64,000 bases of DNA from Lithodes maja (GCA_037953745.1 JBAKBP010001405.1:124001-188000), one strand, 5' to 3'; positions 12,601-24,356 are shown, numbered from the stretch's first letter. The notes: generated from the sequence alone by a model not told the origin. Numbers and translations: made by a program.

Positions 12601-13377
12601 CCTCGATGGGAATAACCCAGGAAGCCTGATCCCAGGCTCGACCTTAGAAAACGCAGTTTCTGATGAGCCCTCAAGCGACCAAACTCGTCGGGGTAACTTA
12701 CCGATTTTGAGCCATCCTGACTCAAACTCGGTAAACAAACACGGTGTTCTCGGAGCAACGAGAAAAAACGCCGGAAAGGTAACCCACACCAAACGAGACA
12801 TTTTAACACTTTTTAAACAAAGGGTGTGCGCAAAAATAGGGATACCTGAACAGGAGGGCGCAATGCATAAAGCAAAAACCGGGGCAAAGGTAGCCATGAC
12901 AGAGACTGGTGGGATACTTACTCCAGGTTCTGCATAGACCCGCCGGGACCCAGCTCTGGAAAAAAAGAAAATTTCCAGGAATTAATGCTCATAAGGTTAA
13001 CCCAAACATGTACGCACACAAGTGTTCAAAAACCCGCCGGGTAACGAGACGTAATACTCAACGACTACAGCTCGCTACGCGGTGGGGTTTCCTAAGTAAA
13101 AGATTTCAGAATATCTTAATACAGTATGTCCAAAAGATTTACGAATACCCTCTGACATAATATATAAAGACCAGCATGGTATTTATAACTGATTAAGTCT
13201 TTCCGGTGGTGTTTGTTTCAAGATGCAATTTTGGAAAAACTAAAAAAGACGCCGGCACCCAGATGATCTCGTAGATCAAAAGCTGGGAAGCCTGACAAAT
13301 ATACGAGATCTAACTTCTTCCGAAGTCTCTTTTTAGATCGCCGTATGTCGAAGGCAGCGATACAAAACGTATCCCTC
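9610..13377 (-). repeat. DIRS-D leader / gag-start array, degenerate and partly duplicated
   Basis: The minus strand resembles the 5' leader and first codons of the DIRS gag. Gag-start-like blocks lie near 9660 (ATG lost), 11178 and 12895. The last reads MATFAPVFALCIAPSC and PIFAHTLCLKS, the finger start of gag, but continues into leader-like sequence instead of the rest of gag. Each block is followed to the right by leader sequence with repeated CCGCCGGG motifs and ATCGCCG...CGGCGAT stem-loops. Whole segments recur (around 10200-10700 and 12000-12600), so at least three leader copies are joined. Confidence 0.65.
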
Positions 13378-14130
13378 AATGTTGTTGTTGTTCCTCAAGC
13401 TGCCTGGCCGAACAGCCCCAAGGCCCCGAATAAGGCCAAGGCCATAATCGAGCGCCCCCAAAGAACCCTCCCTGCCGACCACAATAAAGCCTGGGTGACC
13501 GAAGCCACTCCATGGCGGGGAGCTAAGGAGGGTGCGGAAACGCCCAGGAAACCAAAGCCCCACCCAGGGCCCTGTGCCCCTCAGCAATTATGAAGAGAAA
13601 GTTGAGGGGCAAAGGAAAAATGTGACGCTTTGGCTTCCAATCATGGTAGATTGGGAGGTCAATCCACGGAAGAGACGCCGTCACTTGAGATCTAGAAAAT
13701 ATATAAGTAAAAGGAACAGTCAGAGTAAGCTATGGGTATGGCAGAGATCGCTCAGTTCTCACTCTGATAGACCAGCCCATCACCAGCTGTTGTTGTTCCC
13801 TAAGCTGCCTGGCAAAACAGCCCCGAGTCCATAAGGAAGGCCATGGCCACAGTCGGGCTTTCCCACAGAGCTCTCAAGGAGTGTAGATTGTGTTGTTGGC
13901 GTAAGTGGTTGTGTGAAATGCAGTCTTCTATGATGTGTTTAATGGTATGGGGTGCTGTGTTACAACCTGGGCAGGTGTCGACGACGGAGTCATCCAGTCT
14001 CTTCTGATAGCTCAGAAGAGCTGGATGGCGTCTGCATCTCAGCCTGGCCAGATGGACTCTGTCCTCGCGAGGAAAGGAGGATTCAGAAGGATGGATTTCG
14101 GGAGGTCGTGCCTGCAGCTGCGTGTTGTCT
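13378..14130 (-). pseudogene. Non-LTR retrotransposon 3' fragments with (CAA)n tails
   Basis: Two pieces inserted in the DIRS-D leader. The better one (about 13790-14110, minus strand) reads EDRVHLARLRCRRHPALLSY, DTCPGCNTAPHTIKHIIEDC and TVAMAFLMDSGLF. This is the C-terminal tail with a CPxC...H zinc knuckle that follows RNase H in Jockey/I-type pols. Both pieces end at similar 3' sequence (CTCAAGCTGCCTGGC or CCTAAGCTGCCTGGC on the plus strand) preceded by a (GTT)n run, that is, a (CAA)n tail. Clade uncertain; no complete domain remains. Confidence 0.6.
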
Positions 14131-14872
14131 ATTATCTGGTTAACTAACTGAATTGTAAATTCGTTATGCCCATCCTTCCAAGGAGCACCCGCCGGGTGTG
14201 AATAATAGTTTTTAAAAAACGTTAACCCCAATTGTGCCTTAAAGCGCCGTATGTTGAAGGAGGTGATACACAATGCATCCCTCAATTGTCTGGTCAACTA
14301 AACTGAATTTTGCAAATTCGGGCATCCCACCCTTCCAGGTTACACCCGCCGGGTGATATAAAGTTTAAAAGTTAACACCAATTGTTCCTAACCCAACTTC
14401 TTTGTAAAAGATTGCCGGGGAGGAAATACAACAACAGCATAGTTTTATATTGGCTTTGCAAAACCGAAAAAACTACAAACAACACGTGTCCGTATGAACA
14501 CTGTTAGATGGGTACTGCCAACCCGCCGGGAAACATAAGGAGCCTGCAACAGGCACCCCAGAGACGCCGTCCTGGGGAGCTACAGACACCCACTCGCCGG
14601 GGAAACAAGCCTGTTTTAAAACCACGCGTGGCCAAAACTCGGCATCCAGCCGGGGTTATCAAGGTGAAACCTTGAAAAACCCGCCGGAAAAAACCCACCT
14701 CGTTCAGATACCATCTGAACGCACCACCGGACCGAGGCGTAGCCAAAACACAACTAACGCCGGGCCCAACATAGTCCGTGGAAATAGCCAATACACAACT
14801 AACCCAGGACACATAAATAGTCCGTGGAAATAGCCAATACACAACTAAACCAGGACACACATGACACAGTAT
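14131..14872 (-). repeat. DIRS-D leader, continued, with ~50 bp direct repeats
   Basis: Resumes the DIRS leader after the non-LTR insertion; it matches 61640-62400 and the reverse complement of 25780-26980. At 14755-14860 a unit containing ATAGCCAATACACAACTAA occurs three times. The same unit occurs two or three times at 62290-62390 and 45060-45140, and inverted at 25795-25870. No coding capacity; open frames here are incidental. Confidence 0.7.
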
Positions 14873-16009
14873 TTATGACACATAACTTATCTCACTTGTT
14901 CCCACTTCCAAAACATGACACTTTTCTGCATTGAAACTCATTTTCCAGGTTTGGCTCCATCTGTGCAACTCATCTAGGTCCTTTTGAAGATCCTGACAAC
15001 TTTCTATACAGGTGACATTCTTCATGATCTTAGCGTCATCCGCAAACATATTCATATGACTATTCAAGTTTTCTGGCATGTCGTTTACATAAAGTAGGAA
15101 CATTATCGGACCCAACACTGATCCCTGTGGTACTCCGCTCGTCACACTCCTCCACTGTGAATATTCGTCTCGTATCGTGGTCCTCATTTCTCTTCCTATT
15201 AAAAAGTTTTCCATCCATTTTAACATCCTACCATGTACACCTCCAACAACCTGCAATTTCCACAATAACCTTTTGTGAGGCACCCTGTCAAAGGCCTTTT
15301 TCAGGTCCAGGTAAACACAGTCAACCCATCCCTCTCTCTCCTGTGTAACATCTACAACTCTGCTATAAAAGCTTAATAAATTAGATACACAAGATCTCCC
15401 TTCCCTGAATCCAAATTGTTTCTCGCTAAGCACCCCCTGTCCCTCAATAAAGTGTGTCCACTTTTTCCTTATAATTTTCTCACAAATTTTACAAACAATG
15501 CTGGTGAGGGACACCGGTCTGTAGTTAAGCGGATTTTCTCTGTCTCCTCCTTTGTAAATTGGTACTATGTTAGCTCTCTTCCATTCCACTGGCAGGTCTC
15601 CCTCATTCAGTGAAGATTTAATGATTTCATAGATTGGTTCCACTAACTCTTCCGCACATTCTTTGAGGATCCATCCAGCCACTCCATCTGGTCCCATTGA
15701 TTTCCTCACGTCCAAATCCTGCATCAATTTCAGCACTTCACTTTTGGCACTTTCATTTCAGGCATCTGTGGTGTTCTCATTTCTCTATTAGGTTCTATAA
15801 ACTCCTCCTCTTTTACAAACACTGACTGAAGCTTTTCATTCATAACTTCACACAATTCTTTATCTTTCTCATAGCTGTTTGTTCCAACTCTTAGTCTGAC
15901 AATACCTTCTTTTGTTTTTATTTTTCCATTTACAAATCTATAAAATAGTTTTGGCTCATTTTTGCACTTCTCTACAATATTCCTTTCATATTTATATTGT
16001 TCCTCGCAT
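14873..16009 (-). pseudogene. CR1-like RT fragment
   Basis: The minus strand reads, in order, NEPKLFYRFVNGKIKTKEG (about 15900), KSMGPDGVAGWILKECAEEL, NYRPVSLTSIVCKICEKIIR, FGFREGRSCVSNLLSFYSR, DLKKAFDRVPHKRLLWKL, SGVPQGSVLGPIMFLLYVND and MFADDAKIMK. These are the RT fingers and palm with the catalytic ADD. A frameshift lies near 15740. The 3' side stops at about 14873 after KCHVLEVG, before the C-terminal half; the 5' side stops at the foldback element. With the foldback it forms one insertion in the DIRS-D leader, which resumes near 18090. CR1-type assignment rests on overall motif style. Confidence 0.8.
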
Positions 16010-17861
16010 ATATGTGATTGGGACGTTAACGCTATTATTGTGTACTTAACTATTTGATTGGGAATTAACGTTTAACACTACTATTATGTGTTTAACTATT
16101 TGATTGCGAATTAACGTGAACGCTACTATTATGTGTTTAACTATTTGATTGCGAATTAACGTTAACGCTACTATTATTGTGTACTTAACTATTTGATTGC
16201 GAATTAACGTTAACGCTACTATTATTGTGTACTTAACTATTTGATTGCGAATTAACGTTAACGCTATTATTATGTACTTAACTATTTTAGTTGACTAACT
16301 TGTGGACTAAAGCAACTCTTTAAGTAATTGGGTTATGATGAATGTGATTGCGAATTAACGTTAACGCTATTATTATGTACTTAACTATTTTAGTTGACTA
16401 ACTTGTGGACTAAAGCAACTCTTTAAGTAATTGGGTTATGATGAAAGTAATACTATTGTTTTATATTAATACTTACGAGTTCTTTCATTTTCTTTGAATT
16501 AAGCTTACATTGCTTAACGGTGCTTAGTACGGTGATGCTATTGTCTCATATTAGTAATATCGCCTTAGACTACCATAACTTTTTATGTGACTTTGATATT
16601 ACTCCTGATGATAATAATAATATAATTCTATTAACGTAAGACCAGAACCAAGAATATTTAAATTAAATATAAATAAAAGGACATATAAGAAAACTATCTA
16701 TTCATTTCAAATTGGGTAAGAGACTGAAATATTCTTACTTTAATATTTATCTTTCAAGACTTTTTATAGAATTAATAGTCCTTTAGATATAACTTATTCG
16801 GTTCATAACCATAGCCTACTAAGCTTCTGTTACGTATCTTGATCCTCAAGTGGTTAACTTGATGAATCTAGATAGCACAGAGATATATATTAAGGTATCA
16901 GTCAGCTGAAGGCAAAACAAAAGTAAAATCTAATAAAATTATTTCCTGTTGTTGCTTCCTTTCCTTTTGGATCTTAGGACTTAGTATCCTTTATTGACTG
17001 ATACTCTTTAATTATGAAAAATACTGAAACTAATTAAAGTCATGTAGTATTTATAAAGACTATTATTTAACCGAAGCTTAGTAGGCTATGGTTATGAACC
17101 GAATAAGTTATATCTAAAGGACTATTAATTCTATAAAAAGTCTTGAAAGATAAATATTAAAGTAAGAATATTTCAGTCTCTTACCCAATTTGAAATGAAT
17201 AGATAGTTTTCTTATATGTCCTTTTATTTATATTTAATTTAATTATTCTTGGTTCTTGTCTTACGTTAATAGAATTATATTATTATTATCATCAGGAGTA
17301 ATATCAAAGTCACATAAAAAGTTAGATATATATTTAATAATTAGTTAAATGTATTTCTTAACCACGTAACATTGGTTTGATTATGAGTAAATAAAGTTAC
17401 AGGATCGTTTCATAGATTCGATTCAGGTCTCACTCAAATAATATGAAAAGCAAAATATAATAATTTGAAGCAAAAGAATTTTCTTCAGCTTAGGAAATCA
17501 CTAGAAGTAATATTAACACAGCCAGGTTAGTCTAAGGCGATATTACTAATATGAGACAATAGCATCACCGTACTAAGTACCGTTAAGCAATGTAAGCTTA
17601 ATTCAAAGAAAATGAAAGAACTCGTAAGTATTAATATAAAACAATAGTATTACTTTCATCATAACCCAATTACTTAAAGAGTTGCTTTAGTCCACAAGTT
17701 AGTCAACTAAAATAGTTAAGTACACAATAATAGTAGCGTTAACGTTAATTCGCAATCAAATAGTTAAATACACAATAATAGTAGCGTTAACGTTAATTCC
17801 CAATCAAATAGTTAAACACATAATACAGTAGTAGTGTTCACGTTAATTCCCAATCACATAT
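16010..17861. mobile_element. 1.85 kb foldback element (long inverted repeats)
   Basis: Arms 16010-16827 and 17073-17861 are reverse complements around a loop of about 245 bp; outer ends read ATATGTGATTGGGA. The outer arms hold tandem ~48-50 bp units with TTTGATTGCGAATTAACG: about five units at 16028-16300, about three at 17700-17860. A ~102 bp direct duplication lies at 16278-16445 in the left arm only. The right arm has ~205 bp of extra sequence (17324-17529). No open frame. The architecture fits a Foldback-like or long-terminal-inverted-repeat non-autonomous DNA transposon. Confidence 0.75.
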
Positions 17862-18089
17862 CTCACTAACCAACATAACGTAAGTGTTTACACCGAACAC
17901 ACTTAACACACATTTATATTATGCCCTATATGGAAATAGGGCAACATAAGTTATATGTTAGTCCAAAATACTGGGAACTGGGAATATCCATTACGATACT
18001 TGTCTAAGTAAAATGGATTGATTATAAAGTAACTAAGACAGGACAACACGAGCGCTGCTCAATTCCTGTAAACTACAAATAGGTAAATA
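17862..18089. other. short stretch without recognised feature
   Basis: Lies between the foldback element and the resumed DIRS leader. No coding or repeat signature seen. Confidence 0.4.
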
Positions 18090-19026
18090 GGTAAATACAG
18101 TAGTACATATTGAAAAAATAAATCAATAACACTTGTATATGTGGTAAAGCTACGAGAGGCTGGCTAGGCCTAGGCAGACGGATAACATTAACATGTCGGA
18201 ATATAAACAAAAGCACTGAATTATATCACAACAGGAACCACCGCCAACACCCCACTGTAGCAAATACTTCCGGCACAGGGAAGAACTGACTCGGGACCCA
18301 GAAAAAACTTCACTAAGTGAAGAAAAATACGCTGGGAACGTCAGCAAAAATACGCTACCTCATCAGAAAGATAAAAGGAAGCAATAACGCGTAATGAAAG
18401 CCGCCTGCATCACAAAGCTAGCTAACTGTGAAAAAGTTCACCTGTCCACAACAGGACCACGAGGGTACATCCGAAATAGATGCCCCAAACACACGACCCA
18501 AAATACACTGCACTGCGGGCAACCAGCCCAGGACACTCCTGCTACGCCTATCCTAACCTTACTCGATACATCCCGGAGTAAACAAATGAGAAAAAACTCA
18601 CTAGGGACGCAGCAAATGCGGAACCAGCGGAGCGTGGAGAGACACGTCCGGGCCGGCTGATCGCAGAGCAGAGAAAGAAGAATGACGCCTGAATCAGCGT
18701 CTGGTCAAAAATCCTCACAAGTACATCCACGATATGATGGAAAGCTTATTGGATAGTTATTCTTATTTTGTTTTTGTTTTTATTTTTTACGAAGTTTTTT
18801 CGTAGTGAGAACCCAATTCATAATGACTGAAGCCATGAGTGAGGTCGCGTGCGCTCATGATGAAGGCTCCTCAGATTTTAAATGCTCTGCGCGGTAGATT
18901 CAAACTACGGCGGATTAGTGTTTGAAGAGGATGCCTTATGTAATAGGCATGTTCGTCAATGATTACGGGGCCACTACTAAATATTAGGTTTTCTTTATCT
19001 CCTTACAGGAGTCAAACCTATAATTT
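18090..19026 (-). repeat. DIRS-D leader start and 5' inverted terminal repeat
   Basis: Matches 62390-63322 and 45160-46030, and the reverse complement of the DIRS-A 5' end. The terminal repeat (about 18680-18965) ends at CATGTTCGTCAATGA. The outermost extension reads TTACGGGGCCACTAC, the type found at the 3' end of DIRS-A and DIRS-B, and not the TGGAGGGGCCACTAA expected on the 5' side. A small frame like that at 23063-23251 is present on the minus strand (18730-18548). Confidence 0.72.
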
Positions 19027-19073
19027 AGGACGTGAGACTGTAACCACAGCTTCTGTGGACAAACGGTCTTTAA

Positions 19074-19330
19074 CCCATAAACGGCTGCAAAGCTTATAAG
19101 AGGTTTTACTGGGCGACGGCGGCAAAGCTCTTAAGAGGGAGGCCTAAAAAAAAACATTTAAACAGCCCCAGTAGCACTAAACAATTTTTTTTTTTTCCTA
19201 TACCTCATATCACTCCTCCACATCCCCTCCTTCCTCCCTTTCCCCTCCCCCTTCAATTATCATCTATTTTCCCTGTTATTCCCTAATTCGTTGGTATATT
19301 TTTGTGCTAACATTAGCAAACTGTGTGGGG
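19074..19330. repeat. TTAA-bordered repeat related to 46121-46360
   Basis: Begins after TTAA (19070-19073) with CCC. It contains AGCTCTTAAGAG, a homopolymer run, then a pyrimidine-rich block and the 3' side TATTTTTGTGCTAACATTAG. The same order of blocks occurs at 46121-46360. The pyrimidine block also resembles that in 24357-24996. A matching right-hand TTAA is not clear, so the border is approximate. Confidence 0.45.
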
Positions 19331-19359
19331 GATGTGCTTACGTGCCTAGCGGGTGTATT

Positions 19360-19764
19360 TACCTAATTGCCTAATTGTATTTACCTAATTGTAGTTTACA
19401 GGAGTTGAGCTAAGCTCGTGTTGTCCCGTCTCTCAGTCTACTTTTTATCCATTTTGTTTTTGAAAATATGGATGTTCCTTGCCCCTACCACCTCCTCCTC
19501 CAGCCCATTCCATTTGTCAATACATCTATAGGGGAAGCTAAACTTCCTGATATCGTTCTTGCAGGTAGGTCTTTTTACTTTGTAGCTGTGGCCTCTACTT
19601 ATTCCTGTATCCATAATTAATATATCCTCCCTCTCCAGCCCCCGGGCACATTTGTACATCATTATCATGTCTCTCCTCTCTTTTAGACTCGGTAGATTTA
19701 ATTTGTCTAGCCTCCCTTCATATGGCAGTTCTCTGAGACTTGGAACCAATCTAGTGTTACACAA
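19360..19764 (-). pseudogene. CR1-like 3' fragment
   Basis: The minus strand encodes the C-terminal end of a CR1-type pol: LVPSLRELPYEGRLDKLNLP, ERRDMIMMYKCARG, TGISRGHSYKVKRP and FSFPYRCIDKWNGLEEEVV. It ends at 19438 and is followed on the 3' side by tandem TACCTAATTG-type units (19365-19395). Short direct repeats at the 3' end are typical of CR1-type elements. 5'-truncated and therefore inactive. Confidence 0.75.
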
Positions 19765-20074
19765 CCGAGTGTGTGTATGAGTAGGCTCAGTGTGGCTTGA
19801 GGCCTCGTGGAGGGAGGGGTTGCCTCAATTTTCTCCATAATTCATGAATGGGCTGGTCCATCTATATTCGCGATTTTGACCAGAAAAATTATATTTTCAC
19901 TTGTTTTATTGTTGATACAGGTTACTATCTTCATAGTGAAGGTAAAATAGGCTCATATGAATAAGTAATAACGATATTTATCGTAAAATGACGATTATAG
20001 GCCTGAATGGAGCCAATATGCTCGCCCATGGGGAGCTAGTTCAATACCCCCCCCTCGCCGTTGCCGAGTTAAAC
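19765..20074. other. spacer between two CR1-like elements
   Basis: About 310 bp with no recognised coding or repeat signature. Confidence 0.4.
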
Positions 20075-22810
20075 TTGTATGTACTTACACTAGTTGTACT
20101 TACACTAGTTGTATTTGCGGGAGTGAGCATGCTCGTTAATTCCTGCCTCCTAAGATATGTTTGTCATACCGTGCTTTGAAACTATGCACTGATGGTGCAG
20201 ACACTACTTCGGCTGGCAATTTGTTCCACCCACTAATCGAGTTGGTAGGAAATCTTTTACTTTTCAGATCAGATTTACTATTAAGCACTTTTAGTTTGTA
20301 GCTGTGACCTCTTGTTCTCTCACCTCCATCCCTCTCTATGAAGTTTTCTTGGTCGATTTTGTCAATACCTCTAACACATTCGTATATCTGAATTTGCTGT
20401 CCTCGTTACACTGTTCCAGTGTAGGTAGATTCAATCTCTCGAGCCTCTCTTGGTACTCCAAATTTTCCAAACCTGGGATCATCCTCGTAGCTGCTCTCTG
20501 TACCCTCTCAATTTTGTGGATATGTTTCTTCATATGAGGGGGCCACACTACAGATGCATATTCCATCCTGGGTCTTATTATTGCCGTTATTATTTGTTTC
20601 ATGGTGTTTTCATTAAGATAATTGAAAGACATCCTGATATTTGCCAATAGTGCTAGTGATTCTCTCACTATCTTATTTACGTGGCTTTCTGGAGACATGT
20701 TATCCTTAAATTCTATCCCCAAGTCTTTTTCTTTTTCTGCTTTGGGAATCACTTCGTTTCCTAGTTTATAATCTTTTCTAGGTCCGTACTTGCTTTTACC
20801 CATTTCTAGAGTCTTACATTTCCCTGCATTGAACTCCATATTCCATTTGATGCTCCATTCATGGATCTTTTGCAAATCTGCTTGGAGCTCAAGGCAATCC
20901 TCCTGGGTTCTGATCGTTTTAAGCAGCTTAGCATCGTCCGCAAACATGCTCATGTAGCTTGTTAGTCCCTCAGGTAAGTCATTTACAAATATTAGAAACA
21001 TGATTGGGGCTAGGACAGATCCTTGTGGTACTCCACTCGTAATTTGAGTCCAGTTTGACGATTTCCCCCTTACTGTTGTTCTCATCTGTCTTCCGCTAAG
21101 GTAGCTCTCCATCCATTTCAGCAGTTTGTCTCCTACTTTTCCCTCATGTTTTAATTTCCACAGCAATCTCTTGTGTGGAACTTTGTCAAATGCCTTTTTA
21201 AAGTCTAGGTAGGCACAGTCTACCCATCCTTCCCTCTTGTCCACTGTGTCTATTACTCTAGAGTAAAAACTCAACAAGTTGCTTACACACGATCTGCCTC
21301 CTCTGAATCCAAATTGTCGGTCAGTAATTAATCTTTTGGATTCCATGTAGTTCACCCATTTGTCCCTTATTAATCCTTCCAGAATCTTCATGAGGATGCT
21401 CAATAGTGATACAGGTCTATAGTTCAGTGGTTTATCTCTGCTTCCTCCCTTAAATATACGAATAATGTTTGCTCTTTTCCATTCTGTAGGTACTATCCCT
21501 GTGTCCAATGATTTGGTCATTATATCATATAACGGTATACTCAGTTCCTTGGCATTTTCTTTAATAATCCAGCCTGATACTCCGTCCGGTCCGGCGGCTT
21601 TGTTTGGATCCACCTTACTCATTTTGTCTATGAGCTCTGGTCTGTTGAATGTGACTTCCGGCATTTCCTCTGTACCTATCTCATTGGTTTCTGGTGCAAT
21701 GAATTCTCCTTCTTTTGTAAATACTGATGCAAAATTTCTATTTAGTTCTTCCGCAATTTCTGTATCCTCTTCTATGATTCTGTTTCCACTTTTAATCTTT
21801 ACGATCGTGGCTTTTATCTTCCTTTTGCCGTTTACAAACTTGAAAAACATTTTTGGATTCTTTTCATAGTTCTCCACTATCCCTTTCTCATGGTTTGCCT
21901 CTGACCTCCTCCTCATTTTTGTGTATTTGTTTCTCTCCTCTTTATACTTTTGCCTGTTATCTTCCGAATCCCAGTTTCTCATCTTTTTCCAGGCTTTGTT
22001 TTTTGCTTCCTGTGCTTGCCTACATTCGCGGTTAAACCATACTTTGCGATTACTTTTTTTCCTTTTATTAATGTACTTAGGGACAAAAGTTTTTATACCC
22101 AGTATCATAGATCTCCATGAATGCCTTGAGTTTTTTGTCTACCTCACTTTCAGATAACACCTGATCCCAATTTTGTGACTTGAAAAAATCCTGCAGTCCT
22201 TCGAAATCGGTTCTGGAATACATCCAGTGATTTTCCTTGTGCTTTTCCCTTCCCTTGGGTAGATTATACTTCAATAGTAAGTCTATGTCTAGAACTGCAT
22301 GGTCGCTTTTTCCTAGTGGGCATAGGTACTGAATACTTTGAACCTCCTCCTCCCTTCTTGTGATTAGAAGGTCCAATCTAGCTGGTTGATCACTTCCCCT
22401 TACTCTTGTTGACTCTTTTACATGTTGGTATATAGAATTTTCCATGGCCATACTTAAAAATTCATAGCCCCAACTTTCCTCCCCTGTTCCGGCTTCAAGA
22501 TCTTCCCAATTCACTTCCTTGCAGTTAAAGTCCCCACACATGACTATTTCATCCTTTGAAGCCAAGATATTTCCTAGCACACTAATTGTTTCCTTACGCA
22601 TTAGGCTATGCTCCTCCTTACCCCATGTCTTCGTCTTGGGAGGTACATACGCTAATATCACCACTATTTTTTCGTTTCCACCAATCTCTATTACTAAAAC
22701 TTCTGCTGTTGAAGTTTCTAGTTTTATCTCAGACACAATCAAATCTTTCCTAGTAAGGATGCACACTCCACCTCCATGTCGAAATTTTCTGTCCCTCCTC
22801 CAAATCCTGT
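20075..22810 (-). pseudogene. CR1-like retrotransposon, endonuclease and RT, interrupted by DIRS-A
   Basis: On the minus strand, the endonuclease (22810 to about 22090) reads LVIEIGGNEKIVVILAYVPP, VMCGDFNCKEVNWEDLE and LCPLGKSDHAVLDID. The RT (22108-20336) reads DPNKAAGPDGVSGWI, YRPVSLLSILMKILE, FGFRGGRSCVSNLL, AYLDFKKAFDKVPHKRL, SGVPQGSVLAPIMFLIFVND and MFADDAKLLK, with catalytic ADD. A frameshift near 22090 separates the two domains. Another near 20340 precedes the C-terminal end, which runs to about 20170; ACTTACACTAGTTGT units follow at 20085-20115. The 5' start of the endonuclease is missing: DIRS-A begins at 22811, so residues upstream in frame are DIRS sequence. Confidence 0.85.
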
Positions 22811-23120
22811 ATTTATTAGTGGCCCCTCCATCATTGACGAACATGCCTATTACATAAGGCATCCTCTTCAAACACTAATTCGCCGTAGTTTGAATCTACC
22901 GCGCAGAGCATTTAAAAACTGAGGAGCCTTCATCATGAGCGCACGCGACCTCACTCATGGCTTCAGTCATTATGAATTGGGTTCTCACTACGAAAAAACT
23001 TCGTAAAAAATAAAAACAAAAAGAAAATAAGAATAACTATCTAATAAGCTTTCCATCATATCGTGGATGTACTTGTGTGGATCTCTGACCAGACGCTGAT
23101 TCAGGCGTCATTCCTCCTTC
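22811..23120 (+). repeat. DIRS-A 5' inverted terminal repeat with left extension
   Basis: Left extension 22811-22831 (ATTTATTAGTGGCCCCTCCA), then about 290 bp shared inverted with 33214-33500: starts CATTGACGAACATGCC and ends GCGTCATTCCTCCTTC. The same repeat flanks DIRS-B and occurs once in DIRS-D and DIRS-C. Confidence 0.85.
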
Positions 23121-23251
23121 TCTGCTCTGCGCTCAGCCTGCCCGGACGTGTCTCCCCACGCTCCGCTGGTTCCGCATTTGTTGCGTCCCTAGTGAGTTTT
23201 TTCTCATTTGTTTACTCCGGGATGTATCGAGTAAGGTTAGGATATGCGTAG
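23063..23251 (+). other. small sense ORF in DIRS leader (62 codons)
   Basis: Starts MDVLVWISDQTL inside the 5' inverted repeat; middle ASFLLLCSALSLPG; hydrophobic end SLVSFFSFVYSGMYRV. No family recognised. Comparable frames of 60-62 codons occur in all four DIRS leaders (18730-18548, 45784-45599, 63031-62843). DIRS-B differs by one codon length, in frame. It could be an upstream ORF, but the copies are close relatives, so the open frame may simply be inherited. Confidence 0.3.
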
Positions 23252-23429
23252 CAGGAGTGTCCTGGGCTGGTTGCCCGCAGTGCAGTGTACAGTCGACGCT
23301 CGATTTAACGGACCCCGATACAACGGATTTCGGATTTAACGGACTCTGTCCATAGCCGGACAATGGACCCAGCAACGGACAAAGTCCGTTGCTCGAAAAA
23401 AAATTGGAGCAAAGTCTGTTGCTCTATCT

Positions 23430-24210
23430 ATTTATCTCTCTAATGCACTACCTAAATCCCTTATACATTAACATAACTATGTCTTATTTGGACTTTTTGT
23501 AATCTTTGAATCATTTCTAATGTGATGGAATTGAAAAATATAATATCCTTCCAGCACATAGATAAATAATAAATAAGATAGTCAACAAAATATTTCAACT
23601 CTCCCCTCCGTGCGAGCAGAGATGGTAGATTTACGTTTGATAGATTTTTTGTTTTGTTTTTTTCCCTCGATATACACTCTCTTTCTATCTATCTATCTCT
23701 CTAATGCACTACCTAAATCCCTTATACATTAACATAACTATGTCTTATTTGGACTTTTTGTAATCTTTGAATCATTTCTAATGTGATGGAATTGAAAAAT
23801 ATAATATCCTTCCAGCACATAGATAAATAATAAATAAGATAGTCAACAACATATTTCAACTCTCCCCTCCGTGCGAGCAGAGATGGTAGATTTACGTTTG
23901 ATAGATTTTTTGTTTTGTTTTTTTCCCTCGATATACACTCTCTTTCTATCTCTCTATCTCTCTAATGCACTACCTAAATCCCTTATACATTAACATAACT
24001 ATGTCTTATTTGGACTTTTTGTAATCTTTGAATCATTTCTAATGTGATGGAATTGAAAAATATAATATCCTTCCAGCACATAGATAAATAATAAATAAGA
24101 TAGTCAAAGAAATATTTCAACCCTCCCCTCCGTCTATGCGCCGAGCTTCCCAGACGGGAGATTTACGTTTGATAGATTTTTGTTTTTTTTTGTTCCCACG
24201 GTATACACAA
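23430..24210. repeat. 261 bp tandem repeat, about three copies
   Basis: The phrase TAATGCACTACCTAAATC recurs at 23441, 23702 and 23963, a 261 bp period. Copies 1 and 2 are nearly identical and copy 3 diverges at its end. A diverged inverted copy of part of the unit is seen at about 33645-33735, between the two DIRS elements. Confidence 0.85.
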
Positions 24211-24356
24211 AATGATGGGGAAATATTATAACATGTTTTTAATTGACATTTGTGTCGTTTTTGCTGATTATGAGTTGGTGGAAAAAATGTCTTTAATTCT
24301 ATCATATCTGAAATGATTCACAGATTATATAGAGACCAAATAACATACACTTTTAA

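Noticed and set aside
13345..13834. Short plus-strand frames in the non-LTR fragments of DIRS-D
   Set aside because: The minus strand carries the only recognisable protein similarity (zinc-knuckle tail); plus-strand frames are Pro/Arg-rich noise.
16028..16300. Regularly spaced ~48 bp repeats that look CRISPR-like
   Set aside because: The units are contiguous tandem copies with no unique spacers and are part of foldback arms in a eukaryotic genome.
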